Part shown: piece by piece, positions 1 through 8,255 of the stretch
Layout of the letters: each line of letters starts with the position of its first letter
Numbering within the stretch: the stretch's first letter is position 1
NCBI GenBank assembly: GCA_022565265.1
Contig: JAIUNA010000002.1
Coordinates: forward strand, 1-36,667
From: Roseinatronobacter sp.
GTDB lineage: Bacteria; Pseudomonadota; Alphaproteobacteria; Rhodobacterales; Rhodobacteraceae
Direction: 5' to 3'
Length of the DNA stretch: 36,667 bases
Made by a program: the position numbers and the translations under genes
Notes under the pieces: generated by a model
Databases searched by the model: none
Told to the model about the DNA's origin: nothing
What the model saw: the letters and a program-made list of their open reading frames with translations, nothing else

Positions 1-72
<72 letters not shown>

Positions 73-570
73 CAGGCCGTGACGGTTCTGGCGCTGCAAC
101 GGCCGGAACTGGTTGGGCGGTTGCTGGTGGCTGATATTGCCCCTGTTGCCTATGGGCATAGCCAGTCGCATTTGCTTGCCGCCATGCGCGCGCGGCCTTT
201 GGGTGCATTGGAACGCCGCGCGGCGGCGGATGCCGCGCTGGCCGCGCAGATTGCGGATGCTGGTGTGCGCGCGTTTTTGCTGCAATCGCTGGATATGAAG
301 GCCAGCCCGCCGCGCTGGCGGTTGAATCTGGATGTGCTGGAGCGCGAGATGGCGCAGATCACTGGCTGGCCAGAGGTGGCGGGCCAGTTTGATGGCCCGG
401 CGCTGTTTTTGAGTGGGGCACTTTCGGATTATGTGCGCCCGGAGCACCGCCCTGCCATCAAGGCGCTGTTTCCCGCCGCGAAATTTGCCAAGCTGCCTGA
501 CGCGGGCCATTGGCTGCATGCCGAAGCGCCGCGCCCCTTCGAGGCGACCGCGCGGATGTGGTTTGACTGA
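73..570 (+). CDS. Alpha/beta fold hydrolase (YbfF-like esterase), 5' end lost
   Basis: This is the C-terminal two thirds of a small alpha/beta hydrolase. The visible part begins QAVTVLALQRPELVGRL, which in YbfF-type esterases directly follows the GHSMGG nucleophile elbow; here that elbow is replaced by the C run. The late motifs are present: LSGALSDYV supplies the likely catalytic Asp and DAGHWLHAEAP the catalytic His. The protein ends in a normal stop (TGA) after MWFD. YbfF relatives are cytoplasmic esterases of about 250 residues acting on short acyl esters, and the true substrate is unknown. The GTG at 79 is only an artefact-created apparent start. The gene runs convergently towards the small membrane protein gene that follows. 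Confidence 0.8.
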   Translation, partial: QAVTVLALQRPELVGRLLVADIAPVAYGHSQSHLLAAMRARPLGALERRAAADAALAAQIADAGVRAFLLQSLDMKASPPRWRLNLDVLEREMAQITGWPEVAGQFDGPALFLSGALSDYVRPEHRPAIKALFPAAKFAKLPDAGHWLHAEAPRPFEATARMWFD

Positions 571-579
571 GGCTTGGCC

Positions 580-762
580 TTAGGCCGCTATCAGTTTGCG
601 CGCGATGATCCAGCTTGCCCCGACACCCACAAGCGCGCCAAGCGCGGCTGCGATCAGGATGGGGTGCAAGGTATCTTGCCCGATGGTCAGCGCGGCGACA
701 ACGCCGATTCCGGCGAAAGTGACACCGGCAATCGAGTAGATGAGAAAAAACAAACGTGTCAT
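580..762 (-). CDS. Small two-helix membrane protein (family often labelled 'CTP synthetase' in Rhodobacterales)
   Basis: A 60-residue protein with two hydrophobic helices (about residues 2-26 and 31-52) and a short basic end (ARKLIAA). I chose the ATG at 762 because GGAGG lies a few bases upstream. The reading frame extends to 804, but that extension has no ribosome site. Proteins of this size and sequence (LxxIYSIAG..., then a TLHPILIAAALGALVG-like second helix) are common in Rhodobacteraceae and are often mislabelled as CTP synthetase, although they have no enzyme domain. The function is unknown; an inner-membrane location is inferred from the helices. Confidence 0.65.
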   Translation of the reverse strand: MTRLFFLIYSIAGVTFAGIGVVAALTIGQDTLHPILIAAALGALVGVGASWIIARKLIAA

Positions 763-853
763 GGTCTGCCTCCAGAAGATGAAATAGGAGCAGATGGCAG
801 ACAAGCCGGGAGCTGTGCCTTGATCTGGCGCAAATTGGGCCGGGGCGAGACAT

Positions 854-1147
854 TCAGTCGCAGGAAAGCCGCGCGCGTAACACCCCTGTATCTCCGTCGA
901 TGCTGCCGGGATGGAGCGTGCAGCCGGTGGCGGCCTCTGCGGCCTGTGCCATGCGGGCTTTCAACCCCGGCTGATCTGCACGCCGGGCATAGCCGTGGCG
1001 GATGATTTCCACCTCTGTGCCGTTATGCCAGATCGTCAGGCGGTGCCCGGTGATCTGCGTTTCCAGCCTGTCGCCGCCGCGCAAATGGGGCGAGGGCATA
1101 TCGCAGGCGCAGAGCAGGGCCGGGAGGAGGATGAACAGGGGGCGCAT
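854..1147 (-). CDS. Small putative lipoprotein, function unknown
   Basis: A 97-residue protein starting MRPLFILLPALLCACD. This is a short lipoprotein signal peptide with the modified Cys probably at residue 15 (L-C-A-C lipobox), which would place it in the periplasm or on a membrane. The rest has no recognised domain. Two further cysteines (one in TGCTLHPG, one at LSCD at the end) could form a disulfide. It is transcribed away from the peroxiredoxin gene. Similar small lipoproteins occur in Rhodobacteraceae, but I cannot assign a role. Confidence 0.55.
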   Translation of the reverse strand: MRPLFILLPALLCACDMPSPHLRGGDRLETQITGHRLTIWHNGTEVEIIRHGYARRADQPGLKARMAQAAEAATGCTLHPGSIDGDTGVLRARLSCD

Positions 1148-1218
1148 CGGAGCATGAAACGCAAAGATGGTTAAAAATTGGTGAAGATGTCATGTCGTGG
1201 GGGGATCGCAGCGCCCGC

Positions 1219-1247
1219 TTGAATTTTGGCCTCGCATGGGCTATGGT
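1219..1247 (+). promoter_or_regulatory. Candidate promoter for the peroxiredoxin gene
   Basis: TTGAAT at 1219-1224 is followed after 17 bases by TATGGT at 1242-1247, about 64 bases upstream of the peroxiredoxin ATG. The longer reading CTTGAA...CTATGG also resembles heat-shock sigma (RpoH-type) promoters. This is a pattern match only. Confidence 0.3.
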
Positions 1248-1310
1248 TGCGCGCGGCGCTTATCTGCCCATGATCCCCAAACGAAGACCTCAGACAGGAA
1301 GACCCCAGAC

Positions 1311-1841
1311 ATGACCCAGACCCATGTGCCAGAGTGCATCTTTCACACCCGCCAGCGCAATGGCGCGCTTGGGGGTGACAACCCCTATGAGTGGAAAGAG
1401 CTGAGCACGCGCGATGTTTTCGCAGGCAAGCGGGTGGTTCTGTTTGCGCTGCCCGGTGCATTTACACCCGCCTGTTCGGAAAGCCATTTGCCGGGATATG
1501 AGCGGCTGTATGACCAGATCATCGCCCAAGGGATAGATGCTGTGATCTGTCTGGCGGTGGTTGATGCCTTTGTCATGTTTCAATGGGCCAAGGCGCTGAA
1601 TATCACGAAAGTGCAGATGCTGCCCGATGGCAATGGCGATTTCACACGCCAGATGGGAATGCTTGTGCAGCGTCACTCGCAGGGGATGGGGCTGCGCAGT
1701 TGGCGCTATTCCATGCTGGTGGAAGATGGCGCAATCCTGCAGCTTTTTGCCGAGCCGGGCCGCCGTGACAATCCGCCGGGGGTTCCGTTGCAGATATCTG
1801 CGGCTGAGGTGATGCTGGATTATCTGCAACGCCGCCACTGA
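1311..1841 (+). CDS. Peroxiredoxin, Prx5/AhpE-like redoxin family
   Basis: A 176-residue thiol peroxidase that reduces hydrogen peroxide or organic hydroperoxides in the cytoplasm. The Prx5-type active site PGAFTPACSESHLPGY is present with the peroxidatic Cys at residue 55, and the family's DAFVM motif follows in modified form (VVDAFVMFQWAKAL). The ATG at 1311 matches the expected N-terminus; the reading frame is open from 1197 but those extra residues do not look like the family. Peroxiredoxins of this kind usually take electrons from glutathione/glutaredoxin or thioredoxin. The gene stands alone with its own likely promoter and an intrinsic terminator overlapping its stop codon. It fits with the other oxidative-stress genes in the window (rpoE-chrR, msrB, selO). 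Confidence 0.9.
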   Translation: MTQTHVPECIFHTRQRNGALGGDNPYEWKELSTRDVFAGKRVVLFALPGAFTPACSESHLPGYERLYDQIIAQGIDAVICLAVVDAFVMFQWAKALNITKVQMLPDGNGDFTRQMGMLVQRHSQGMGLRSWRYSMLVEDGAILQLFAEPGRRDNPPGVPLQISAAEVMLDYLQRRH

Positions 1842-1859
1842 CGCGCGGCGGGGTTTTTT
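1830..1859 (+). terminator. Rho-independent terminator of the peroxiredoxin gene
   Basis: CGCCGC at 1830-1835 pairs with GCGGCG at 1845-1850, followed by GGG and a run of six T (1854-1859). The stem overlaps the last codons, and the stop codon (1839-1841) lies in the loop. Confidence 0.7.
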
Positions 1860-1895
1860 CTTGACGGGCGCCGCGCGGCGCGGCCATCAGTGTAT

Positions 1896-2828
1896 ATGCG
1901 CATTGTTACGTTCAACGTTCAGAATCTGCGCCTGCGCCGCGTGGCAGGGCGCGCGCGGCTGGATGGGGCGCGCGATGGGGATGTGGCGCAAGATGCCGAG
2001 CGCGCGGGCGCTGCGCTGGATCTGGCGGATCGGCGCCTGACCAGTGCCATTCTGGCGCAGGCCGATGCGGATGTGATCTGCCTGCAAGAAGTGTTTGATC
2101 TGGAAACGCTGGATTTTTTCCATGATCATCTGATGCGCCATGCGGGCGCGCGGGCCTATCCCTACCGGGTATGCCTGCCGGGCAATGATGGAGGAGGGCG
2201 TGATCTGGCAGTGCTTAGCCGCCGCCCCTTGGAGGATGTGCAAAGCCATGCGCAGCTTACGCCCGATGATCTGGGCCTGTCTGCCTTGCCCGGTATTCAT
2301 ATGAACAGGCCTGTTTTCCGGCGGGATTGCCTGACATTTCGGGTGGCGGGGCTGCATTTTTTCCTGTGCCATTTCAAGGCCCCGTGGCCCGATGCCGCCC
2401 AATCCTGGCCCGTGCGGCATATGGAGGCTTTGGCCGTGCGTAAACTGGTTGAAGGGCTTTTGCGCCGTGATCCGGCAGCGCTTTGGCTGGTATTGGGGGA
2501 TCTGAACGAACCTACAAGCGCTGCGGAGGATCGGGCCGCGATTGTGCCGCTTTTGCCGCCGTTTTCGGTTGATCTGCTGGCACGGATGCCGCAGGCCGAG
2601 CGCTGGACATTTTTTGAGGCCGAAAATGGGCACTATGCCTGCCCTGATGCGCTTTTGGCCGCGCCTGCCGTGGCGCAGCGCTGGCCCGATACCCAGCCGC
2701 AGGTGTTGCGGGCCGGGCTGGACAGGGCGGCCACGCGGTCACAGGTGCAACGTCTTGCCGATGTGGGGGCGCATCGCCCCCATGCCAGCGATCATGCCGC
2801 AATAGTGTTGGAGCTGGCTGGCCTGTGA
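1896..2828 (+). CDS. Endonuclease/exonuclease/phosphatase (EEP) family protein
   Basis: A 310-residue metal-dependent hydrolase of the DNase I-like EEP superfamily. The classic motifs appear in order: TFNVQNLR near the N-terminus (metal-site Asn), DVICLQEVFD (metal-binding Glu), LGDLNEP (catalytic Asp and Asn) and SDHAAIVLEL at the C-terminus (Asp-His pair). There is no signal peptide, so it is probably cytoplasmic. Members cleave phosphodiester or phosphomonoester bonds in nucleic acids, phospholipids or nucleotides, and the substrate cannot be read from the sequence. I chose the ATG at 1896 because MRIVTFNVQN is the usual N-terminus; a GTG at 1890 is also possible, and neither has a good ribosome site. 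The gene is convergent with the PagL-like gene, 7 bases away. Confidence 0.85.
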   Translation: MRIVTFNVQNLRLRRVAGRARLDGARDGDVAQDAERAGAALDLADRRLTSAILAQADADVICLQEVFDLETLDFFHDHLMRHAGARAYPYRVCLPGNDGGGRDLAVLSRRPLEDVQSHAQLTPDDLGLSALPGIHMNRPVFRRDCLTFRVAGLHFFLCHFKAPWPDAAQSWPVRHMEALAVRKLVEGLLRRDPAALWLVLGDLNEPTSAAEDRAAIVPLLPPFSVDLLARMPQAERWTFFEAENGHYACPDALLAAPAVAQRWPDTQPQVLRAGLDRAATRSQVQRLADVGAHRPHASDHAAIVLELAGL

Positions 2829-2835
2829 GGTGGCG

Positions 2836-3309
2836 TTATTTGAGTGCCATCGAGGCAAAGAGATAGACGCTGTTCCGGCCCGGATTGGTTTTGTATATCC
2901 CGGCATTGGAGCGATGATCCACGCCCAACCCAAATTCCATGCCACCCTGTTGCGACACGCCCAGATCAAGCGCTGTGCGAAACTGGATCGGCCCGCCAAG
3001 ATATGGGCCAGAGCCGCGCCGATAGACCCCGGCCATTGTGCTGGCGCGCAGGAATATGCCTGCCGCTTCTTGCGCGCGCCATGTCACCGCAGTGCCTGCG
3101 CCTGCCCAGCCGGAACCATTTCCGGCCACAGATAGCCCAATCACGGGCTGGAACTTCCAGAAAACGGGGCTGCCAAGGTAACGAATATACCCTTCAGTGC
3201 TGCGCGCTTCCAGATGTTGGCCCAAGCTTGCGATGACGCGCGGGGAGTCTGCCGCTGCGGGAAATGTGAAGCCTAGCAGCGCGACAAGCGCGTAACGAAG
3301 ATATGTCAT
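2836..3309 (-). CDS. Acyloxyacyl hydrolase, PagL-like lipid A 3-O-deacylase
   Basis: A 157-residue exported protein with a signal peptide (MTYLRYALVALLGFTFPAAA, cleavage probably before D21) and an alternating, glycine-rich body typical of a small outer-membrane beta-barrel. Near the C-terminus it has D-H-R-S-N-A-G (His132, Ser134, Asn135), matching the HxSN active site of PagL, which removes the 3-O acyl chain from lipid A. It is followed by the NPGRN element common in PagL relatives. The Glu of the PagL triad is not obvious; the equivalent position appears to be Asn146. The last residues (YLFASMALK) look like a closing barrel strand. It would remodel lipopolysaccharide in the outer membrane. 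The family call is fairly secure, but activity is unproven. Confidence 0.75.
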   Translation of the reverse strand: MTYLRYALVALLGFTFPAAADSPRVIASLGQHLEARSTEGYIRYLGSPVFWKFQPVIGLSVAGNGSGWAGAGTAVTWRAQEAAGIFLRASTMAGVYRRGSGPYLGGPIQFRTALDLGVSQQGGMEFGLGVDHRSNAGIYKTNPGRNSVYLFASMALK

Positions 3310-3917
3310 GTTGAAGCCTTGCCTGTATCGGTGCGAAATTTGACGATGCTTTTTCAGCGCTGCGTCATAGTCACCAGTTATTTTTAATCTGCCTATACAA
3401 TCTTAACGTGAATATAAGCGACCAGCCAGCCTGAGTGGCGCGGGCCTTGATTTGCCTATTGACTGTAGAGTTTTGGCAACAACGCGTGCGAGAAGGCCCG
3501 CTTAAAACACCGATGCCATGCTGTATCTTGAGGGGTGAAACTGGCGGCAAGCCGCATGGGCGGGCGGTGATGGCTGGATTTGTTTTGGGCGGGGGGGATT
3601 CAAAAACTTTTTGTAACAATGGGTTATGGCTGTGGCTGGCATGCGGTGTTGCAGGGCTAACGCGCAATGCCTAGAATTTGGGCGCAATCGGTGAAAACCC
3701 TCCATTTTTTGGCAAGGTTATCGGAGAATGCGCCGTCAGATTGCTCTGGAGCGTGCCGCGTTCTTTCGCATTCACGCGACCCCCTCTACCCTTACCGGGA
3801 CGCAGGTCTTTTTGCGCAAAACCGGTTCCCAGTTTTGTGCGACATGCTGTGGAGTGGCAGATGTACGCGGCCCTGCCTGTGCCGCGTGCGCTGTCTTTGG
3901 GCCGCGCCCTTGCGCTG
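3310..3917. other. Intergenic region without a convincing gene
   Basis: About 600 bases lie between the PagL-like gene and the MFS gene, both on the minus strand. Short reading frames occur on both strands but none has a ribosome site or familiar protein features. The left part holds the promoter side of the PagL-like gene. The right part holds a hairpin repeat at 3811-3848. Confidence 0.6.
3811..3848. repeat. Interspersed alphaproteobacterial hairpin repeat (half copy)
   Basis: GCGCAAAAC (3814-3822) and GTTTTGTGC (3832-3840) form a near-perfect 9-base stem around CGGTTCCCA, followed by GACATGCT. From memory this core (CAAAACCGGTTCCCA plus GCGACATGCT) strongly resembles the short intergenic repeats scattered through many alphaproteobacterial genomes. 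A genome-wide count is needed to confirm it. Confidence 0.5.
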
Positions 3918-5186
3918 TCAGGTGATCTGTTCGCCTGTGTCGCGCTCTGTCTCTGCCTGTTCCGCAGACCATGCTGTCGCAGCCTCTACAGCGACGGGCG
4001 AAGTGGTGGGCAGAATGCCCAGATAGCTGTCGGTTTCCGAGGCCGGGATACCCGCGCGCTGGGTCATGCGATAGGCCGCATATAGCGCGATTGCGGCGAA
4101 GCTAGCACTCAACACCAGCCAAAAGGCGAATGGGCCAAAGCTTTGCATTGCCCAGCCTGTCATCAATGGCCCCAGAATGGCCCCCAGCCCAAAGGTAAAG
4201 ACCAGCCCGCCAGATGCGGCAGGCATATCTTCTGTTGCAAGCGTGTCATTGGTATAGGCCAGAAACAGCGCATATAGCGGCGTTGTGACCCCGCCTGCGA
4301 AAAAGGCGGAGATCAGAAGAAATGCCAATCCCCCTGCCATAACCCAGCCCAAGGCGCAAAAGCCCATCCCGATAACCGAGGCCGCGAAAATCAGCTTGCG
4401 CCTGTCCATCCTGTCAGACAGCCAGCCAATCGGGTATTGCAGCACCAAAGCACCAGCAAACAGCATCGCCACAAACAGCGATATTTCCGCCGCGCTCATC
4501 CCGATCTGGCTGCCAAAGACTGCGCCCATGCCCGATTGCGTGGCATAGACGCTGCCCAGCAGGAATATTCCCACAGTCCCCAACGGAGAGCCTTTGAAAA
4601 GTTGCCCCAAGGGCATGGCGCGCGCGACTTCCGTGGCTGGAACCGGAGTTGCTGATAACAGGATCGGCGCAAATGAGATCGAGACAAGAATCGATGCACA
4701 GATAAACAACACCGATGTAGCCGCATCGCCCAGCGTCAAAAGCCCCTGTGCGCCGATAATCCCCAGCGTCTGCGCGATCATATAGGCCGAAAGCACCTTG
4801 CCGCGCGTTTCATTCGTGGCGGCATTGTTCAGCCAGCTTTCGGCAGCCACATATATTCCAGACATGCAAAACCCGATAAGCACGCGCAGGATTGTCCAGG
4901 CCCAGGGTTCTGTCAGGATGGGAAAGGCAATCAGCCCGGCAGACATGAAGCTGCCAAGCGCGGCAAACACGCGTACATGGCCCACACTGCGGATCATGGC
5001 AGGCGTAATGCGTGCACCCGACAGGAAGCCAAGAAAATATGGCGAAGTCACAACAGCCAATTCAGCCGCCGAGAACCCTTCTATTCCCCCGCGCAAGCCA
5101 ATCAGCGTGAAATGCATGCCATTACCCAGCATGATCAGAAGGATTCCCAGCATCAACGGCCAAACGCCTGCAAATACCTTGATCAT
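3918..5186 (-). CDS. MFS transporter, YcaD-like
   Basis: A 422-residue inner-membrane carrier with about 12 hydrophobic segments. It begins MIKVFAGVWPLMLGILLIML, and the central loop after helix 6 is short. The MFS signature between helices 8 and 9 is visible as GWLSDRMDRRKLIF (G-x-x-S-D-R-x-D-R-R). The overall pattern resembles YcaD/YfkF-type exporters of unknown substrate. I chose the ATG at 5186 because GGAAGGG lies just upstream; the open frame starts at 5234. The C-terminal 35 residues are hydrophilic and acidic. It stands alone, so its neighbours give no clue to the substrate. Confidence 0.85.
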   Translation of the reverse strand: MIKVFAGVWPLMLGILLIMLGNGMHFTLIGLRGGIEGFSAAELAVVTSPYFLGFLSGARITPAMIRSVGHVRVFAALGSFMSAGLIAFPILTEPWAWTILRVLIGFCMSGIYVAAESWLNNAATNETRGKVLSAYMIAQTLGIIGAQGLLTLGDAATSVLFICASILVSISFAPILLSATPVPATEVARAMPLGQLFKGSPLGTVGIFLLGSVYATQSGMGAVFGSQIGMSAAEISLFVAMLFAGALVLQYPIGWLSDRMDRRKLIFAASVIGMGFCALGWVMAGGLAFLLISAFFAGGVTTPLYALFLAYTNDTLATEDMPAASGGLVFTFGLGAILGPLMTGWAMQSFGPFAFWLVLSASFAAIALYAAYRMTQRAGIPASETDSYLGILPTTSPVAVEAATAWSAEQAETERDTGEQIT

Positions 5187-5465
5187 CGCATGGCCCTTCC
5201 CTGACAGTGCAAAATGCAATGTCTCAGCCGTCACACAGGCTGCTCTGTTCTGCCCTCGCCGTTACGCCGCATCGCAGCGCAAGAGCGACACATCCCGGTC
5301 TATTCTGATATCTGGCAAGATCACTGTGCGACAGGGCGCGCCATTTGCACCACATGGCTGTTCGCCGCGCTATCGGCATTCGCCCGAAGCATTGCCAACC
5401 GCGCGCAACGCAGTAAGCCCCGACAATAGCATTGCCGGGAAATGAGCATTTTTGTCTGTTGGAAG

Positions 5466-5539
5466 TGGAGGCGAGTAGGAGAATCGAACTCCTGTACACG
5501 GATTTGCAATCCGCTGCGTAACCACTCCGCCAACTCGCC
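5466..5539 (-). tRNA. tRNA-Cys (anticodon GCA)
   Basis: Read on the minus strand, the acceptor arm GGCGAGT pairs with ACTCGCC. The anticodon stem GCGGA/TCCGT carries the loop TTGCAAA, giving anticodon GCA. The T arm AGGAG/CTCCT holds TTCGATT. The discriminator base is T (U73, as in tRNA-Cys) and a CCA end is encoded (5466-5468). The 279 bases between this gene and the MFS start hold no recognisable gene. Confidence 0.96.
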
Positions 5540-5544
5540 GTTCT

Positions 5545-5568
5545 GCGCGCCTGATTAGACAGGCGCGC
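5545..5568. terminator. Hairpin between the HIT gene and tRNA-Cys
   Basis: GCGCGCCTG (5545-5553) and CAGGCGCGC (5560-5568) are perfect 9-base arms around ATTAGA. It lies just after the HIT stop codon on the minus strand and just before the tRNA. No T run follows, so it may be a weak terminator or an RNA-processing structure. Confidence 0.5.
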
Positions 5569-5576
5569 GGGTTCCG

Positions 5577-5960
5577 TCAAGGGCGCATCATCACCATTGG
5601 CCCGATATTGCGCCCTGCAAGGATATGCACATGAAGATGTGGTACTTCCTGTACTCCGTCTGCCCCGGCGTTGGAGATCATACGGTAGCCCGCCCCGCCA
5701 TCTCCGGGCGCGATTCCCAATTGCTCGCAGATGGTGCCGATCGCGCGGGTATAATCCACGATCTCCACATCTGATGCCGCGCGCGCGAAATGGTCGTAGC
5801 ACACATATGCGCCTTTGGGGATGACCAGCACATGATGCGGCGCTTTGGGCGCGATATCGCTGAAGGCCAGCGTATGGGTGCTTTCATAAACCTTCGTGCA
5901 GGTGATTTCCCCGCGCAGGATTTTGGCAAAGATATTCTCAGGGTCGTAGTGGTAATTCAT
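5577..5960 (-). CDS. HIT family protein (HINT-like nucleotide hydrolase)
   Basis: A 127-residue histidine-triad protein. The HIT motif HLHVHIL is near the C-terminus and the HINT-type N-terminus NIFAKILRGEI is intact, followed by AFSDIAPKAPHHVLVIPK. HINT proteins are cytoplasmic nucleoside phosphoramidate or AMP-lysine hydrolases. The length is normal for the group. The gene starts 7 bases after the aldehyde dehydrogenase stop codon, so the two are probably co-transcribed. Confidence 0.92.
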   Translation of the reverse strand: MNYHYDPENIFAKILRGEITCTKVYESTHTLAFSDIAPKAPHHVLVIPKGAYVCYDHFARAASDVEIVDYTRAIGTICEQLGIAPGDGGAGYRMISNAGADGVQEVPHLHVHILAGRNIGPMVMMRP

Positions 5961-5967
5961 ATTGCTC

Positions 5968-7413
5968 TCATCCTGCTGTGCTGTCCCAGCCCGAAACAGC
6001 TTTGACTTCCAGAAAATCCTCTATCCCCCAGACCCCGCCTTCGCGGCCATTGCCGGAGTGTTTCATGCCACCAAAGGGTGATCCGGCGCTGCGCGAGCGG
6101 CCATTCATCTCTATCATGCCTGCGCGCAACTGCCGTGCAAGGCGGTTGCGTCGTGCGCCATCTTGGGATTGCACATAATTTGTCAGCCCATACACGGTGT
6201 CATTGGCAATGCGCAGCGCCTCTGCCTCTGTCCCGAACGGGATGATCGAGAGCACTGGGCCGAATATTTCTTCACGCGCGATGGTCATGTCATTTGTCAC
6301 ATCGGCAAAGACAGTGGGACGAACGAAATAGCCGCGATTGAAGCCATCGGGGCGGCCGGGGCCACCCGCAACCAGCCGTGCGCCTTCGGCTATGCCCGTC
6401 TCTATCAGTCCTTGGATTTTGTCATATTGTGCCTGAGAGACCACTGGCCCGATATGGCGGCCAGAGGCAGAGGCGGGGCCAACGGTTGTAGCCTCGGCTA
6501 TCTCGCGCGCGGTATCTACCGCCGCATCATAAATCTCGCGCTGCACCAGCATGCGGGTTGGGGCGTTGCACGATTGGCCGGAATTTTGGAAGCAATGTTG
6601 CACGCCGCGTTTCACAGCGCCTGCATCGGCATCGGCAAAGATCAGGTTTGCGCCTTTGCCGCCCAGTTCCAGATGCACGCGTTTGAGCGTTTCTGCCGCA
6701 TTTTTGGAAATCGCAATGCCCGCGCGGGTAGAGCCTGTGAAACTGACCATATCCACATTGGGATGGCCTGACAGCTGCGTGCCAACCCCCGGCCCATCGC
6801 CATTAACCATGTTGTAAACGCCTTTTGGCGTGCCAGCGGCATCCATGATCTCTGACCAGACGATAGAGGACAGAGGCGCGATTTCGGAAGGTTTGAGAAC
6901 CATGGTGCAGCCTGCCAGAAGGGCGGGGATCACCTTCAGCGTGACCTGATTCATCGGCCAGTTCCACGGCGTAATCAGCGCGCAGACGCCCACGGCCTCG
7001 CGGATGATCCGGTCTTCGGGGCTATGTGCGTTTAGCGGCGCTTCAAATTCGATCTGCTCGAATGCCGTGATGAAATTGCTGATATGCCATGTGCCAGCCC
7101 CGTATTGGCTGCTGTGCGCCAGATCAATGGGCGCGCCCATCTCAAGGCTCATGGCCTGCGCCATATCTTCGGCGCGGGCCTTGTATTCCTGCAAGATGCG
7201 TTTCACCAGTTCCAGCCTTTCGGCGGGCGGCGTGTGCATCCAGTCGGGCAAGGCGGCTTTGGCGCTGGCCACGGCCAGATCAGTATCGGCCACACCGCCC
7301 AAGGAAATGATGGCGCAAGGCTCTTCGGTGGAAGGGTCGATTACGGGCAAATCCTGCCCTGCAATCGGGTCGCACCACGTGCCGTTGATATAGAATTGCC
7401 GATGCATACGCAT
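5968..7413 (-). CDS. NAD(P)-dependent aldehyde dehydrogenase
   Basis: A 481-residue member of the ALDH superfamily that oxidises an aldehyde to its acid. Visible motifs are the N-terminal FYINGTW...DPSTEE, the cofactor-loop Asn in TPWNWP, the catalytic Glu in LELGGKGANLIF, and the catalytic Cys in GQSCNAPTR. The C-terminal EEIFGPVLSI and PFGGMKHSGNGREGG motifs complete the fold. I chose the ATG at 7413 because GGGAGAG lies upstream; the frame is open to 7515 but those residues do not fit the family. The ATG two codons later is also possible. It is the first gene of a pair with the HIT protein. The substrate is unknown; the sequence resembles the broad-specificity branch acting on aromatic or aliphatic aldehydes. 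Confidence 0.92.
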   Translation of the reverse strand: MRMHRQFYINGTWCDPIAGQDLPVIDPSTEEPCAIISLGGVADTDLAVASAKAALPDWMHTPPAERLELVKRILQEYKARAEDMAQAMSLEMGAPIDLAHSSQYGAGTWHISNFITAFEQIEFEAPLNAHSPEDRIIREAVGVCALITPWNWPMNQVTLKVIPALLAGCTMVLKPSEIAPLSSIVWSEIMDAAGTPKGVYNMVNGDGPGVGTQLSGHPNVDMVSFTGSTRAGIAISKNAAETLKRVHLELGGKGANLIFADADAGAVKRGVQHCFQNSGQSCNAPTRMLVQREIYDAAVDTAREIAEATTVGPASASGRHIGPVVSQAQYDKIQGLIETGIAEGARLVAGGPGRPDGFNRGYFVRPTVFADVTNDMTIAREEIFGPVLSIIPFGTEAEALRIANDTVYGLTNYVQSQDGARRNRLARQLRAGMIEMNGRSRSAGSPFGGMKHSGNGREGGVWGIEDFLEVKAVSGWDSTAG

Positions 7414-7550
7414 ATCGTCTCTCCCTTTGCCTATGGGGAATAACTGGCATTGCAGGGCAGGGCTTGCAAGGGGGCGGGGCATAAGAGAAGGCCGCGCGGT
7501 AGCTTTCTTGCGCAATGAAGGGTGTCATCGCGCCGCCACCAGTTGATGGC

Positions 7551-8255
7551 CTATCGCAGCGAGATCACCTTGCGATCAATCGCCAGCATATAGCCTTGGC
7601 GCGCGATATTCTTTACCAGCACTTCCGAAACAAGCTGATTGCCCAGACTATCGCGCAGCCGCTTGATGCGGGTGGCCCCTGCGGCCTCGTCGCAATCCAC
7701 CTCCGCGCGGCCTGAAATCATGGATTCTATTGCGGCCCCTGTCAGCAGCTCGTCATCTATGCAGGCCTCGGCCAGAACGGCGAGCGTTTCCACCGCGGCC
7801 GGGGTCAGCTTGAATTCCATGTCATTGATCCCCACCGAATTCGTGGCCCGATCAATCACCAGTTGCGACACTTGCAGCCCTTGCTTTTCCACCAGCGCCA
7901 GACGCTTGTTCAATGTCACCAGCATGACGATCACGGCCAGAGATGTCACCAGCAGCGCGGTTGCAAACACCAGCAAAACAAAGATCACGATGCGATAAGA
8001 GACCAGCGTTTCGGAAAAGGCAGTGCCCGATTGCGCAAGGATTTCCAGCAGTTTGATGTCTGATTGCGTGGTCAGATCGGCGTTTTCCACAAACACACGC
8101 TCTACCCGCGCATTGAAGGCACCAGCATCAGGCAGGTTCAGGAATAACAAGACCGACGTCAGGGCCAGAATGCCCACAATCGCAACCAGCCCCCAAATCA
8201 CGGCGCGGCTGCCAAGGCGCGACAGGTCACTGGCGGAGATGGATGGCCCCGGCAT
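7551..8255 (-). CDS. Membrane-anchored winged-helix protein (ToxR/CadC-like layout), function unknown
   Basis: A 234-residue protein with two transmembrane helices (about residues 19-41 and 86-114) and a roughly 45-residue, probably periplasmic, loop between them. Its cytoplasmic C-terminal domain (about 130-226) looks like an OmpR/PhoB-type winged helix: FKLTPAAVETLAVLAE, an acidic middle, GATRIKRLRDSLG as the probable recognition helix, and VKNIARQGYML as the wing. This would be a one-component membrane regulator, with the DNA-binding domain at the C-terminus instead of the N-terminus. I chose the ATG at 8255 because AGGAGA lies four bases upstream; two ATG codons at 8288/8285 lack such a site. 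The start overlaps the end of the upstream small secreted-protein gene by 29 bases, implying translational coupling. The target is unknown. Confidence 0.65.
   Translation of the reverse strand: MPGPSISASDLSRLGSRAVIWGLVAIVGILALTSVLLFLNLPDAGAFNARVERVFVENADLTTQSDIKLLEILAQSGTAFSETLVSYRIVIFVLLVFATALLVTSLAVIVMLVTLNKRLALVEKQGLQVSQLVIDRATNSVGINDMEFKLTPAAVETLAVLAEACIDDELLTGAAIESMISGRAEVDCDEAAGATRIKRLRDSLGNQLVSEVLVKNIARQGYMLAIDRKVISLR

Noticed and set aside
3371-3667. A 98-residue minus-strand frame in the large intergenic gap
   Set aside because: No ribosome site, no family resemblance and low-complexity Pro/Ser content.
5321-5533. A 70-residue minus-strand frame starting in tRNA-Cys
   Set aside because: Its first residues (AEWLRSGLQIRVQEFDSP) are a translation of the tRNA itself, a common false gene.
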